From JAWVZS01 sp964507825 (GTDB taxonomy: Archaea > Thermoproteota > Nitrososphaeria > Nitrososphaerales > Nitrosopumilaceae): DNA of 44,833 nucleotides. The notes under the pieces are model-generated. The model saw nothing but the letters and a program-made list of their open reading frames with translations. It made no database searches and had not been told where the DNA came from. Position 1 is the stretch's first letter. Each line of letters starts with the position of its first letter. The stretch is taken from positions 1-44,833 of the forward strand of contig CAZDQM010000005.1 of assembly GCA_964507825.1 (NCBI GenBank). Reading direction: 5' to 3'. Position numbers and translations under genes: made by a program. Of the stretch, positions 7,906 to 15,829 are shown piece after piece.

Positions 7906-8957
7906 TTCCCGGTCCTCACGCGCGGATCAAGGTACCCGTACAAGATATCTGCAATAAATATACTTGCCAGAAAAAAGACCGTCAGGACGTACGTGGCCCC
8001 TATAATAATTGGCAAATCCATCACCGATATGGCCTCAAAGTATAACCTGCCCATGCCGGGCCAGTCAAAGACCGCCTCGGTTATTATGGCCCCGCCAAGG
8101 GAGCCTGAAAGGCTTAGTGCCAGTATAGTTACAATCGGCGGCGCCGCGTTTTTAAGCGCATGCGAGTAAATGATTCTCTTTTTGTTGATTCCGATGGCCT
8201 TTTTTGCCGCTATAAAGTCCTCCTGCATGATTCCGACCATGAAATTCCTTACTAGGTACGCCCAGGCGCCAAAACCAATCATTACGATGGTGATTAGGGG
8301 CAGTGCCATGTGGTACAGTAACAGTGCCGGATAGCTGGGATCATCTACGGGTACCGTCGGCGTGGCCCTAGCAGGGAATATCTGGTACGTAAACGCAAAC
8401 AAAAATATCATCAACAGGCCAATCCACCATACAGGAAAACTGGAGCTGATTATTGCAAAGGTCGACGTGATCTTGTCTATACCGGATCCCACACGGCTTC
8501 CAGATAACGCCCCGATGAATATCCCGATCAGTGAGATTATTATCGTGGCCGTAGTAAACAGCAGAATCGTCCTTGGCAGCTTTTCATACAGAATATCCCT
8601 TACATCTGACGAGCCGGCATCGCTTGTCAGAAACGTGGCGTGCCCAAAATCCAGGGTTAAGATTTTGTACATTGCAAGTCCAACCCTTTGCGGCGAGTAC
8701 CACGGCTCGTCTAGCCCAAGCGCCTTGATCCTTCGGTCTATCTGTTCTTGTATATACTCTTCGAACTCTTCTGGGCCTGCAAAGCTTTCTGCCACCGCCG
8801 CATTCTCGGCAATCTCCGTTCTTACCTGTATGGTGACACCCTGCTTTAGTATTATATCCATATTAGAGCCCACAAGCAGGATTGTAATCAATAAAGTGGC
8901 AAGTAGTACCCCGAACATGGTAGCCATCCTTGTTGCCACGAACCTCTTGTACCCCAT
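7902..8957 (-). CDS. Oligopeptide/dipeptide-type ABC transporter permease (DppB/OppB family)
   Basis: A 351-residue permease starting at ATG 8957 (MGYKRFVATRMATMFGV, the usual DppB opening with a first helix). An outer loop of about 70 residues (residues 35-105) contains EEYIQEQIDRRIKALGLDEPWY, resembling the DppB RxxLGLDxP motif. Five core helices follow, with the EAA loop at IAAKKAIGINKKRIIYSHAL and the end motif DILYGYLDPRVR, both characteristic. It is the first gene of a two-gene operon with the DppC-type permease (TTGA overlap). The region upstream (8958-9212) separates it from the divergent DNA methyltransferase. Confidence 0.9.
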   Translation of the reverse strand: MGYKRFVATRMATMFGVLLATLLITILLVGSNMDIILKQGVTIQVRTEIAENAAVAESFAGPEEFEEYIQEQIDRRIKALGLDEPWYSPQRVGLAMYKILTLDFGHATFLTSDAGSSDVRDILYEKLPRTILLFTTATIIISLIGIFIGALSGSRVGSGIDKITSTFAIISSSFPVWWIGLLMIFLFAFTYQIFPARATPTVPVDDPSYPALLLYHMALPLITIVMIGFGAWAYLVRNFMVGIMQEDFIAAKKAIGINKKRIIYSHALKNAAPPIVTILALSLSGSLGGAIITEAVFDWPGMGRLYFEAISVMDLPIIIGATYVLTVFFLASIFIADILYGYLDPRVRTGN

Positions 8958-9212
8958 GACACTGTACGGCTATACCGCATCTAATATCTGTACAGGAATA
9001 GCAAGTCGGCATCTTCGTACCTTGAACATTTCTGGCACACTGTAATCCCGGAATCCATTATATAGCGGCAAATTCATGACACAAAATATGCCCTAGATAG
9101 TGGCAAAAAAAGCGCGCATATTTTATCTGACTTGATATAACAAGATGCACGTGATAACATTGCATGTAAAACCGACAATCAATTGCATCTGCATAACGGG
9201 AAAAGTGCAAAG

Positions 9213-10439
9213 ATGAGCAAGTTGGCAACAGAGGCAAATGTGGAAATTATAAAATTTCGTGACGCGGTCGATATTCCATCAACGACTCATGCGACATTTG
9301 GTCTTTACCGGTATCCTGCCAAGTTCATCCCACATGTCATCGAGTATATCCTGGAAAATTATGCAGATCCAGGGAGTACAATCTTTGACCCGTTTGGCGG
9401 CTATGGTACCGTCGGCACCGTGGCTAAGATACACGGCCACGACTATGAGATGTGGGATCTTAATCCCATGCTCGGTATCCTACACCCTATTGCCACAATG
9501 AAGCCGATTAGACTCAACATCCAGAATATAATAACAAAAATGAAAGCGTCGCGCAAGGAGTTCATTCCCGAGTGGAAGAGGCACGTAAATTGGTTTGAGG
9601 ACGAATTTCTGCCGTTTCTGTACCGGATATGGGGTCACTATCATTCCATACAGGACAAAAAGATCAAGATGATTCTGACGATACCACTACTGAAAACGAC
9701 ACGCTACTTTTCTTATGATGACATGCAGAGGCAAAAACTATCTCGGTCACCGATCTCAATCAAAAGGATAGAAAACCTGCTTGAATCCGACTGGAGGAAA
9801 AAGTTTTTCCAAATGCTTCAAAAGGATATAGTCCGTGTCCAAAACGGAATAAGCGAGTATGAAATGATGCGACCCAAAAGGAACAAATCCAAAACAAGGA
9901 CCGGAATCGACGTAATGTCTGAGCCCCTGACAGAGAACAAGGACATTTTAATCACATCTCCGCCGTATTTAATGTCACAGGAATACATGAGGCAGGCCAA
10001 ACTTGATCTATTTTGGCTGGGTTTTTCTGAAGAAAAAATACGAAACCTATCCAGGCTGGAGATACCATACAGGAATGTAGAACCATGTGTCATTAATTCA
10101 CCCACTTATGAAAAATGCCTGAGCAGACTCAGGGAGGATCATATACGAAAGACATTTCAGAATTATTTCTGGTGTATAATAGGCACTTTTACCCGACTGC
10201 AAAAAAAGATAAACTCGCGCATGTTCATCTTTGTAGGACACAGCAGCATTCGGGGCAACATAATCCCGATTGACCAGATACTAGTCGAGCACCTTTCTAG
10301 AATAGGATGGCTACATGAAAAAACATTATCAGACAAAATAGTGAGCAGGCAATTGTTCTCGTATTCTGTGAATCCGGCCTCAAAAATCCGTGATACGCGT
10401 ACACCGTTTGAAAACCTGATTATATTAAAGCGGACATGA
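9213..10439 (+). CDS. DNA methyltransferase, amino-type (N4-cytosine or N6-adenine), motif order X-I-TRD-IV
   Basis: A 408-residue protein. Near the N-terminus are a motif X region (ATFGLYRYPAKFIPHVI, residues 27-43) and motif I, the S-adenosylmethionine site (FDPFGGYGT, 58-66). A long basic region follows (about 95-240), likely the DNA-target recognition part. The catalytic motif IV is TSPPY at 248-252. This order is that of the alpha class. TSPPY and the YPAKFIP-type motif X are common in N4-cytosine enzymes. I chose ATG 9213; a TTG at 9183 would add ten residues. No restriction enzyme is recognised next to it, so it is solitary or its partner has decayed. It lies at the left edge of an accessory island that ends at the tRNA-Ile gene. 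Confidence 0.82.
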   Translation: MSKLATEANVEIIKFRDAVDIPSTTHATFGLYRYPAKFIPHVIEYILENYADPGSTIFDPFGGYGTVGTVAKIHGHDYEMWDLNPMLGILHPIATMKPIRLNIQNIITKMKASRKEFIPEWKRHVNWFEDEFLPFLYRIWGHYHSIQDKKIKMILTIPLLKTTRYFSYDDMQRQKLSRSPISIKRIENLLESDWRKKFFQMLQKDIVRVQNGISEYEMMRPKRNKSKTRTGIDVMSEPLTENKDILITSPPYLMSQEYMRQAKLDLFWLGFSEEKIRNLSRLEIPYRNVEPCVINSPTYEKCLSRLREDHIRKTFQNYFWCIIGTFTRLQKKINSRMFIFVGHSSIRGNIIPIDQILVEHLSRIGWLHEKTLSDKIVSRQLFSYSVNPASKIRDTRTPFENLIILKRT

Positions 10440-10658
10440 ATGTCTAATCGGATATCAGAAAATGTTTCAACTTGGAAGATATCTGGCATTGCGGCCGTTG
10501 GCAGATTACCAGATGGTTTGATGCATGATGAGCTACAATTCTGGCCTCTATATCTGCAACATGCCCGATGTTGTAATCGTTTGGCCAGTAAATTACACGA
10601 AAATGATTCTATTTTTGAATGTGGCCGCCCTGTCCACGATCTTTACGGGTCCATGTGA
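10440..10658 (+). CDS. Short unrecognised frame directly after the methyltransferase
   Basis: ATG 10440 follows the methyltransferase TGA without a gap, as expected for a coupled downstream gene. The frame encodes 72 residues (start MSNRISENVSTWKISG) and ends at 10658. An overlapping frame at 10525-10710 is more hydrophobic (SGLYICNMPDVVIVWP), so the true protein may have been longer and shifted frame. A restriction endonuclease remnant is possible from position alone; no nuclease motif is seen. The stretch 10659-10817 beyond it holds no gene I can support. Confidence 0.25.
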   Translation: MSNRISENVSTWKISGIAAVGRLPDGLMHDELQFWPLYLQHARCCNRLASKLHENDSIFECGRPVHDLYGSM

Positions 10659-10817
10659 TCGCCGCGATACAATACACGTGATCGCCGTGTCCAGAACCGG
10701 ATATCTATAGCAACACTTGCACATATCACAAAGTCGATGAAATTCTCACGAGTTTACTCCATCATCGATTTTGTAATATTTACGAGCGTCGCTATATCCG
10801 TAAGGGATCAGATGGGC

Positions 10818-11140
10818 GGAAGCCCTGAGGCGACGCGCCTAAATCTTATGAGCAGGGAGGAGAAGCGGGAGAATCCGGTGTATTGGAATGCCCGTATAGG
10901 CTACGGCATGCACTTGCTCGTGGAAAGTGTGTTTTCGGCGTTCAAGTGACTGTTCGGAGAGCATCTGATGGCCCTCAAGTAAGAAAACATCGTGCAGGAG
11001 GTAATGCTCAAGATGATTCAATACAACAAGTGGGGGGACGAGTCGATCGCGCGGGAGGCGTGATGCCATGACGAGATGACATCCATGTCGCCGTCTGATG
11101 GGTACTTGGTAGTACATAGATGGCGAATTAGGAAACACAG
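10818..11140 (+). pseudogene. C-terminal relic of a DDE transposase (IS4/IS5-like), copy A
   Basis: The frame reads NPVYWNARIGYGMHLLVE, SVFSAFK, stop (TGA), LFGEHLMALK, stop (TAA), ENIVQEVMLKMIQYNKW, GDESIAREA, stop. VESVFSxFKRxFGE followed by an aliphatic helix and YN is the C-terminal end of DDE_Tnp_1 transposases, with the catalytic Glu in VESVF. The first TGA replaces a position that is usually Arg (CGA to TGA). The N-terminal and central thirds with the two catalytic Asp residues are missing. The last 258 bases recur almost unchanged at 12811-13068. Confidence 0.72.
10883..11140 (+). repeat. 258-bp direct repeat, copy A
   Basis: Aligned base by base with 12811-13068 it has the same length, no gaps and 12 mismatches (about 95 percent identity). 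The mismatches cluster in the first 180 bases; the last 80 or so are identical. The similarity stops sharply on both sides: before 10883 and after AAACACAG at 11140 the flanks differ. Confidence 0.9.
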
Positions 11141-11228
11141 CATCTCATGGAATATGTATATAGTGCGCAATAATCATGTACTTTGGAGGATTGAATTGGC
11201 TCAAAAGGACCACTTACATAATGCATTC

Positions 11229-11483
11229 ATGTTGATTCGATGTACAAAATCACGTCACACGAATTGCAAGCCTGTACGTAATATGCTTATGAAGAACTTC
11301 TCAAATGTATTGCAGTCATATACAACAAACACCAATGTGAATGGCATTGATTATTGTGTTGCAGCCAAGGCATTAATCAAAGCCTCCGAAGTTACAGAAT
11401 TTCGCCAAAATATAAGTCGTCTAAAAAGTGACTCTTCTAGGCCTGTTGGCATATCGGAGCTAAAATTACTTATCTCCAATTAA
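11229..11483 (+). CDS. Hypothetical protein in the AT-rich cassette
   Basis: ATG 11229 gives 84 residues (MLIRCTKSRHTNCKPVRN, then NFSNVLQSYTTNTNVNGIDY, then VAAKALIKASEVTEFRQNIS). The frame is open further upstream into the repeat, but that part is transposase relic. ATG 11281 or 11287 would be alternative starts. No family is recognised. The next gene of the cassette starts soon after its end. Base use is AT-rich, unlike the housekeeping genes nearby. Confidence 0.4.
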   Translation: MLIRCTKSRHTNCKPVRNMLMKNFSNVLQSYTTNTNVNGIDYCVAAKALIKASEVTEFRQNISRLKSDSSRPVGISELKLLISN

Positions 11484-11597
11484 TAGTAAATTCTTGTGAT
11501 TATTATGGAGATTTTGTTACTGACTACAAAGGCCCATCAGGATGACGTTATTGCATCAGTAAAACGAAAGTGAAAGATCAAGCAGTATGTCAAACGT

Positions 11598-12497
11598 ATG
11601 CAGCCCTATCATGATCCTGACGCCAAAAGTTATTGTGTACTAATAATTTATAACAAATTTTACTTGTCCGTAAATCAACACAAGGAACTTGTCAACTACT
11701 TGAAATGCATAAACTACGTAAAACAAGTTGATGTAATCCAAACCATACCCGAAAAGCATGTCGAAAATTATAAAGATCAGGATTGTAGGTTCTTTTTTGA
11801 TATTGACAGCACTATAACACCAGGTCCTCCTGGAATTTTATCAAAAATGACTAGACCCTTGATTGCACTCTTAAAATCTAAAGAGTACTGGATACATTTC
11901 GCCACTGGCAGGAGGGATAGTGATCTCCATGAGCTAATAAAACAACTTGAAACCGAACCTGAAGGAATAGCTGAAAATGGGGGAATAATCATACTAAGCG
12001 AATCACGTGACATGCCCTTTGGACATCGAGAGGAGCCAGATAAAGCATTCCGTTGTCTGAAAGAGCGATATGGAACTCGTGTAAAACAAGATATCAGACA
12101 GGGATCTAGACGCACCGAACGAATAATTCTGAATAATTTAACTAAGCAGGAATATGAACAATGCACCAAAGAATACAGTGTCGATGTTTTGGCTAGCAAA
12201 TCTTCTTATCATATTGTTGAAAAAAATATCAACAAAGGTACCGCTTTGCGCAAATTAATACAGATGCGCCAATGGGATAATGACTATATAATAGGGGTAG
12301 GCGATAGTGATCTTGACATACCTCTGTTTGACGAAGCCAATGCAAGCTTCGCAGTCGGAAATGCCTCCGTATCGGCAAAAGAAAGAGCAACTCATACATT
12401 AAGTAACAACTTTGAGCAAGGAGTAAAAGAGATGATCGATACTTGGTTTGGTAACCTACATCCCAATCGTCGTTCTCAAAATATCTCGTGTATGTAA
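11598..12497 (+). CDS. HAD-superfamily phosphatase (Cof/MPGP-like) with N-terminal extension
   Basis: A 299-residue protein with the HAD nucleophile motif I at FFDIDSTIT (Asp68, Asp70), a motif II Thr (ATGRRDSD), a cap region after ENGG, a Lys near NKGTALRKLI (motif III region) and motif IV at GVGDSDLDIPLFDEA. This arrangement is typical of Cof-type or mannosyl-3-phosphoglycerate-phosphatase-like sugar phosphatases. The first 60 residues are a separate domain that I do not recognise. The same frame is open upstream from ATG 11505 apart from one TGA at 11571-11573, so the full gene was probably 331 codons and now either starts at 11598 or is broken. It lies in the repeat-flanked AT-rich cassette, so transfer is likely. 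Confidence 0.72.
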   Translation: MQPYHDPDAKSYCVLIIYNKFYLSVNQHKELVNYLKCINYVKQVDVIQTIPEKHVENYKDQDCRFFFDIDSTITPGPPGILSKMTRPLIALLKSKEYWIHFATGRRDSDLHELIKQLETEPEGIAENGGIIILSESRDMPFGHREEPDKAFRCLKERYGTRVKQDIRQGSRRTERIILNNLTKQEYEQCTKEYSVDVLASKSSYHIVEKNINKGTALRKLIQMRQWDNDYIIGVGDSDLDIPLFDEANASFAVGNASVSAKERATHTLSNNFEQGVKEMIDTWFGNLHPNRRSQNISCM

Positions 12498-12810
12498 CTG
12501 TTCTTTCTCATTGTTGGTTCTGACAAACTCTGTGTATGCAATTCAGAAGTGTTTTTGTGGAACTTGTAACGTGTAATGCCCCATCTTTGATACCTGTAAT
12601 AAATCGACAGATTATTTTGTAAACGCGATTGCTAACCAAATGTTCGACTGTTTACCTTTTTGTCTAATTTCTACATAATTTCTCTGTTTTTGCGTATGTA
12701 GCACTGGCGTGAATTTGTGGCCTTTTCTAGATCTATGACGTTACGAACAGGTACAGACTTGAGTTTTGAATGATCGTTTTCTACTTGTAATTTAGTAGCG
12801 ACAAACCATA
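12498..12810. other. AT-rich gene-free stretch of the cassette
   Basis: No open frame with coding character, no tRNA-like fold and no strong repeat was seen between the phosphatase stop and copy B. It shares the AT-rich composition of the cassette. Confidence 0.5.
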
Positions 12811-13068
12811 TTGAAAGGCCCGCATAGGCTACGGCATGCACTGGCTCTTGGAGAGTGTATTTTCGGCGTTCAAGTGACTGTTCGGAGATCATCTGATGGC
12901 CCTCAAGTAGGAAAACATCGTGCAGGAGGTAATGCTCAAGATGATTCAATACAACAAGTAGGGGGACGAGTCGATCGCGTAGGAGGCGTGATGCCATGAC
13001 GAGATGACATCCATGTCGCCGTCTGATGGGTACTTGGTAGTACATAGATGGCGAATTAGGAAACACAG
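12811..13068 (+). repeat. 258-bp direct repeat, copy B (DDE transposase C-terminal relic)
   Basis: It encodes the same broken reading as copy A (ARIGYGMHWLLESVFSAFK, stop, LFGDHLMALK, stop, ENIVQEVMLKMIQYNK, then a further stop). Differences from copy A include TAG instead of TAA at the second stop and two extra stops created by G to A and C to T changes near 12960 and 12980, so copy B has decayed slightly further. Unlike copy A there is no transposase-like sequence upstream of the repeat boundary. Confidence 0.88.
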
Positions 13069-13094
13069 TTCCTATTTGAGTCACTAAAATGGGA

Positions 13095-13169
13095 TGGGCC
13101 CGATGAGATTCGAACTCATGACCTTTCGATTATCAGTCGAACGCTCCAGCCAAGCTGAGCTACGAGCCC
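13095..13169 (-). tRNA. tRNA-Ile (GAT)
   Basis: The minus strand folds as a complete tRNA: acceptor stem GGGCTCG with CGGGCCC (one G-T pair), A discriminator, D arm, anticodon stem TTCGA/TCGAA around loop CTGATAA (anticodon GAT), variable loop and T arm with GTTCGAATC. No intron and no encoded CCA. The 3' end faces the accessory island, 26 bases from repeat copy B. Confidence 0.95.
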
Positions 13170-13202
13170 ACTAAATCAATGCACGACTGCGTGAATTTAA
13201 GT

Positions 13203-13757
13203 TTAATTTTCCTTCCACTTGATGGAACATCCGATGGATGGGTCAAAATCCTTTTCAATTCTTTTTCCTGATAGCATGGCGTCGATATTTTTAATCATGG
13301 TCTTTTCACCGGCCGTATCATCAGGACTCATGGCATCGTCTATCCTCCCATGAAACACCAGCCTGTGATTTTCGTCAAATAGAAATGGATCCGGCGTACA
13401 CATCGCCCCGTATTTCCTAGCTATATCCTGTGTTTCATCTATGAGATAGTCGAATTTGATCTGCTTTTCTTTGACCACCTGCTTCATTGCATCAAAACTG
13501 TCCTCTGGATATCCTACCGTATCATTGCTGTTTATACCCACTATGGAGATTTTGTCGCCGAACCTATCCTGAATCTCATTCATTGCATCAATCTTGGCTT
13601 TTACATACGGACAGTGATTGCACATGAAAATTACTAGCAACCCGTGTTTTGATCTGTAACTATCTCGCGAGTGGACTGCATCATCCGTACCTGTCAGTTC
13701 AAAGTCCGGGGCCGAATCGCCGGGCCTTAGTTTGATCTGGGATTCTAGCAGTACCAT
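13203..13757 (-). CDS. Thioredoxin-fold redoxin (AhpC/TSA-like)
   Basis: A 184-residue soluble protein. Residues 10-22 (LRPGDSAPDFELT) are the standard redoxin opening, followed by LLVIFMCNHCPYVKAKI with a Cys-x2-Cys (CNHC) active site, then IVGINSNDTVGYPEDSFD and a cis-Pro region at TPDPFLFDENHRLVFHGRID. This CNHCPYVK type is common in bacterial and archaeal thiol-disulphide proteins of the AhpC/TSA clan. It probably reduces peroxides or disulphides in the cytoplasm, since no signal peptide is seen. ATG 13757 is the start. It stands alone between tRNA-Ile (same strand, downstream) and tRNA-Ala (opposite strand). Confidence 0.85.
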   Translation of the reverse strand: MVLLESQIKLRPGDSAPDFELTGTDDAVHSRDSYRSKHGLLVIFMCNHCPYVKAKIDAMNEIQDRFGDKISIVGINSNDTVGYPEDSFDAMKQVVKEKQIKFDYLIDETQDIARKYGAMCTPDPFLFDENHRLVFHGRIDDAMSPDDTAGEKTMIKNIDAMLSGKRIEKDFDPSIGCSIKWKEN

Positions 13758-13853
13758 GCTATTACACCGATCCCTTCCAATAAAACCCTTGACAAACCAT
13801 CATGAAATTCCAAGGATAACAATTAAAATCGGCATATGATTCATTTCTATAGT

Positions 13854-13927
13854 GGGCTGGTAGTATAGCCTGGTAGTATACCCGCCTTGCACGCGGGGGG
13901 TCATGGGTTCAAATCCCATCCAGTCCA
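13854..13927 (+). tRNA. tRNA-Ala (TGC)
   Basis: Acceptor GGGCTGG pairs with CCAGTCC, discriminator A. D loop AGCCTGGTA is canonical, the D stem has wobble pairs, the anticodon stem CCCGC/GCGGG encloses CTTGCAC (anticodon TGC), and the T arm is ATGGG/CCCAT around TTCAAAT. No intron, no encoded CCA. Confidence 0.95.
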
Positions 13928-14438
13928 CTATTCCTGTTTGATAAATACATGAACATGGAGAGGAGGGACAAAAATCACCGGCCGATGGGATGAATTTTGA
14001 GTACATCACGGACCGTGGAAAAGCCATCGCAGGTCAAGTCCGGAGTCAATTGGTGCAACTCGTCACAGCAGGCCACGTTCAGTAAAGCGGCCAGCATACT
14101 GCGGCAGGGAAACTGCAACCTGCATGTGCGTTGCATTGAAGAGTACGCCTATGGCCGAAGTGAGATCAGAGAATTGAGTACGCATTATGGGATTACCTGC
14201 AACGATTTTTGGGAGATCCCGGGTTGGGACGGCACCGTCAGAGCCGTAATGGAGCTGCTTGGCAGGCATGCCGGCAACAGGCTGACCTAGGCAAGATCGG
14301 CCGCCAAACACAGGATGGTGGACTAGAAGCAGAGGGACCATATGACTATTCTATGGAGCAATCTACCTGCGAACGTCATGGCCCCGCAAAATCAACGAAA
14401 GGGGTCATGAATCGGCACTAGCACCATTTCTGGATGGA
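13928..14438. other. Region without a confident gene; possible effector-associated-domain remnant
   Basis: The best frame runs from TTG 13997 to a TAG at 14290 (97 residues). Its last third (EIRELSTHYGITCNDF, WDGTVRAVMELLGRHAG) has the L-x3-G-[IV]-x4-[LF] and R-x2-V-x2-L-x-R spacing of short death-like effector-associated domains. Read past the stop it continues as a helix (ARSAAKHRM). There is no promoter, no ATG start and no partner gene, so it is either a remnant or chance. Nothing else was seen here. Confidence 0.2.
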
Positions 14439-14446
14439 TTTAAATA
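14439..14446 (+). promoter_or_regulatory. TATA box of the 35-residue membrane protein
   Basis: TTTAAATA is centred about 27 bases before ATG 14470, the spacing for a leaderless transcript. Confidence 0.55.
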
Positions 14447-14469
14447 GGATAAGTTTAGCTTAGATTAAC

Positions 14470-14577
14470 ATGGCAAGTGCAGCAGATGGATGGCCAGTAT
14501 GGATTCCACTCATTGTCGGTTTAGCACCGGGTTTAGTATACTGGTTGGCAATTACCGCAATGAAGAAAAGACGTTAA
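14470..14577 (+). CDS. 35-residue single-helix membrane protein
   Basis: ATG 14470 to TAA 14577 encodes a short polar N-terminus (MASAADGWPVW), one hydrophobic helix of about 20 residues with a central Pro-Gly (GLAPGLVYW), and a basic tail (MKKRR) that would lie inside the cell. The gene has a clean TATA box at the right distance and stands alone, which makes it credible despite its size. Small single-helix proteins of this build are often accessory subunits of respiratory or transport complexes; no partner is visible here, so the role is unknown. Confidence 0.6.
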   Translation: MASAADGWPVWIPLIVGLAPGLVYWLAITAMKKRR

Positions 14578-14686
14578 ACGCCTTATCCTCTTATTCTATT
14601 TTCTGCTTTTTAGGTTAAACCTACTAAGCTCCTTGTTTATATTATGATATTTGCACAAAATTAAACTGCATAAGCGTATTAAGATC

Positions 14687-15748
14687 ATGAAATTCCTGCT
14701 CCTAGCCATCATTTTGACCATGACATTTATTCCAACGTATCCGTCATTTTCCCAACTAGTCGACAGAGACAGTACCATATCTGTGATTACGACAAATGAT
14801 GCTCCTTACGTATACAAAAATTCCACGGGTCATACGGTGGTGGTCGGAGAAGTGGAGAACAGGAATGCGTTATCTTCAATGACAGGTATAGTAATCCGCG
14901 CGACCTTTTATGATGAGTCCGGCGAACAAATAATTGAGATTGTCAGGGGTACGACGATCCTTGACATCGTGCCGCCGGAGGGAACCTCCCCCTACACCAT
15001 AACATCAGCATCCCCGAACCCGGACATTAAACTGGTTTCGGTAAAAGTTGAAACATTCAATTCCGCACCCATAAAGTCCAATGGCCTAGAGTTTTCCTCC
15101 CCGCTCATATCAAACCATGAGGCAGTGACGGTCGAGGGTTCCATTACAAACATGGGTCATGCCCCATCTGCCGACACCATGGTATACCTTGTATTCTATG
15201 ACATCTTTGATCCGCCTAGGCTTTTACATGTTGAGGAGATATACGTAGGAGACATTCCAATTGATGGACAGGCGGAATTTCAGTTCTCTGGGATTCCAAA
15301 CAGCATGGCCGTAGGATTCACAATGCTTGCTGAATCCGACGTCTTCCAGTCAGAACACGTTGACGTGAAAATTCCTCCGCAGGATCTGCTCACGAGCCTA
15401 GTAACGATTTCAAATCTGTTGATAACGGACTCGGAGGGCAACAACATATCGGTAATCCCATCAGGTACAACGGTTGACGTGGGAAGCAGCTTGACACTAC
15501 ATACAATCTCCGATGACCCAACACAGCCCTTTGTCTACTATGTCCAGATAAAATTATCCGGCGACACCCCCTACGTGGAATTTCTTGACTTTGCCCATGG
15601 CAGTTTCGACAGGACCTCGAAAGAGAATGCATCAGTAGAATGGACACCGAGCGGGCCCGGCCTGTATTTTGTTGAAACCTTTGTGTGGGATGTCGACTAT
15701 ACGCCGATATCATCCAAGGGACCGGTCTCCATAGTACTGGTGAAATAG
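14687..15748 (+). CDS. Secreted beta-rich protein with tandem immunoglobulin-like (FxLYD-type) domains
   Basis: The 353-residue protein starts at ATG 14687 with a signal peptide (MKFLLLAIILTMTFIPTY, cleavage likely after PSFSQ). Two similar beta-sandwich units follow: one at about 30-120 (VVVGEVENRN, VIRATFYDESGEQI, PPEGTSPYTI) and one at about 125-215 (VTVEGSITNMGHA, MVYLVFYDIFDPPR, IPIDGQAEFQF). The repeated pattern of N-rich turn, FYD strand and late Pro/Gly strand is that of FxLYD-type domains. A third beta region occupies the C-terminus. No anchor is visible at the end. It is probably on the outer side of the membrane; the partner is unknown. An upstream in-frame start would add 12 basic residues and is less likely. 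Confidence 0.75.
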   Translation: MKFLLLAIILTMTFIPTYPSFSQLVDRDSTISVITTNDAPYVYKNSTGHTVVVGEVENRNALSSMTGIVIRATFYDESGEQIIEIVRGTTILDIVPPEGTSPYTITSASPNPDIKLVSVKVETFNSAPIKSNGLEFSSPLISNHEAVTVEGSITNMGHAPSADTMVYLVFYDIFDPPRLLHVEEIYVGDIPIDGQAEFQFSGIPNSMAVGFTMLAESDVFQSEHVDVKIPPQDLLTSLVTISNLLITDSEGNNISVIPSGTTVDVGSSLTLHTISDDPTQPFVYYVQIKLSGDTPYVEFLDFAHGSFDRTSKENASVEWTPSGPGLYFVETFVWDVDYTPISSKGPVSIVLVK

Positions 15749-15829
15749 AAGCATGGTCCATGGCAGGCAGCCCTGACGGATGAATTTTGGGCTGGTAGGT
15801 TTATTTTCACACGGGCCGTCTACTAGATA

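Larger units (their letters stand above)
10883..13068. mobile_element. Fossil composite element: two-gene AT-rich cassette between direct repeats
   Basis: Two direct copies of the same dead transposase end bracket about 1.67 kb that is visibly more AT-rich than the surrounding DNA and carries a small unknown gene and a HAD-family phosphatase. The right copy ends 26 bases from the 3' end of tRNA-Ile. Both copies carry the TGA after FSAFK, a stop at the MALK position and the TGA after the third block, so they were already inactive when duplicated, or were moved by a transposase encoded elsewhere. I see no clear terminal inverted repeat or target duplication by eye. The composite-transposon reading is inference. 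Confidence 0.5.

Noticed and set aside
13069..13169. tRNA-Ile 3' end as an attachment site for the island
   Set aside because: I looked for a second copy of the tRNA 3' end in the window and did not find one; no integrase gene is present.
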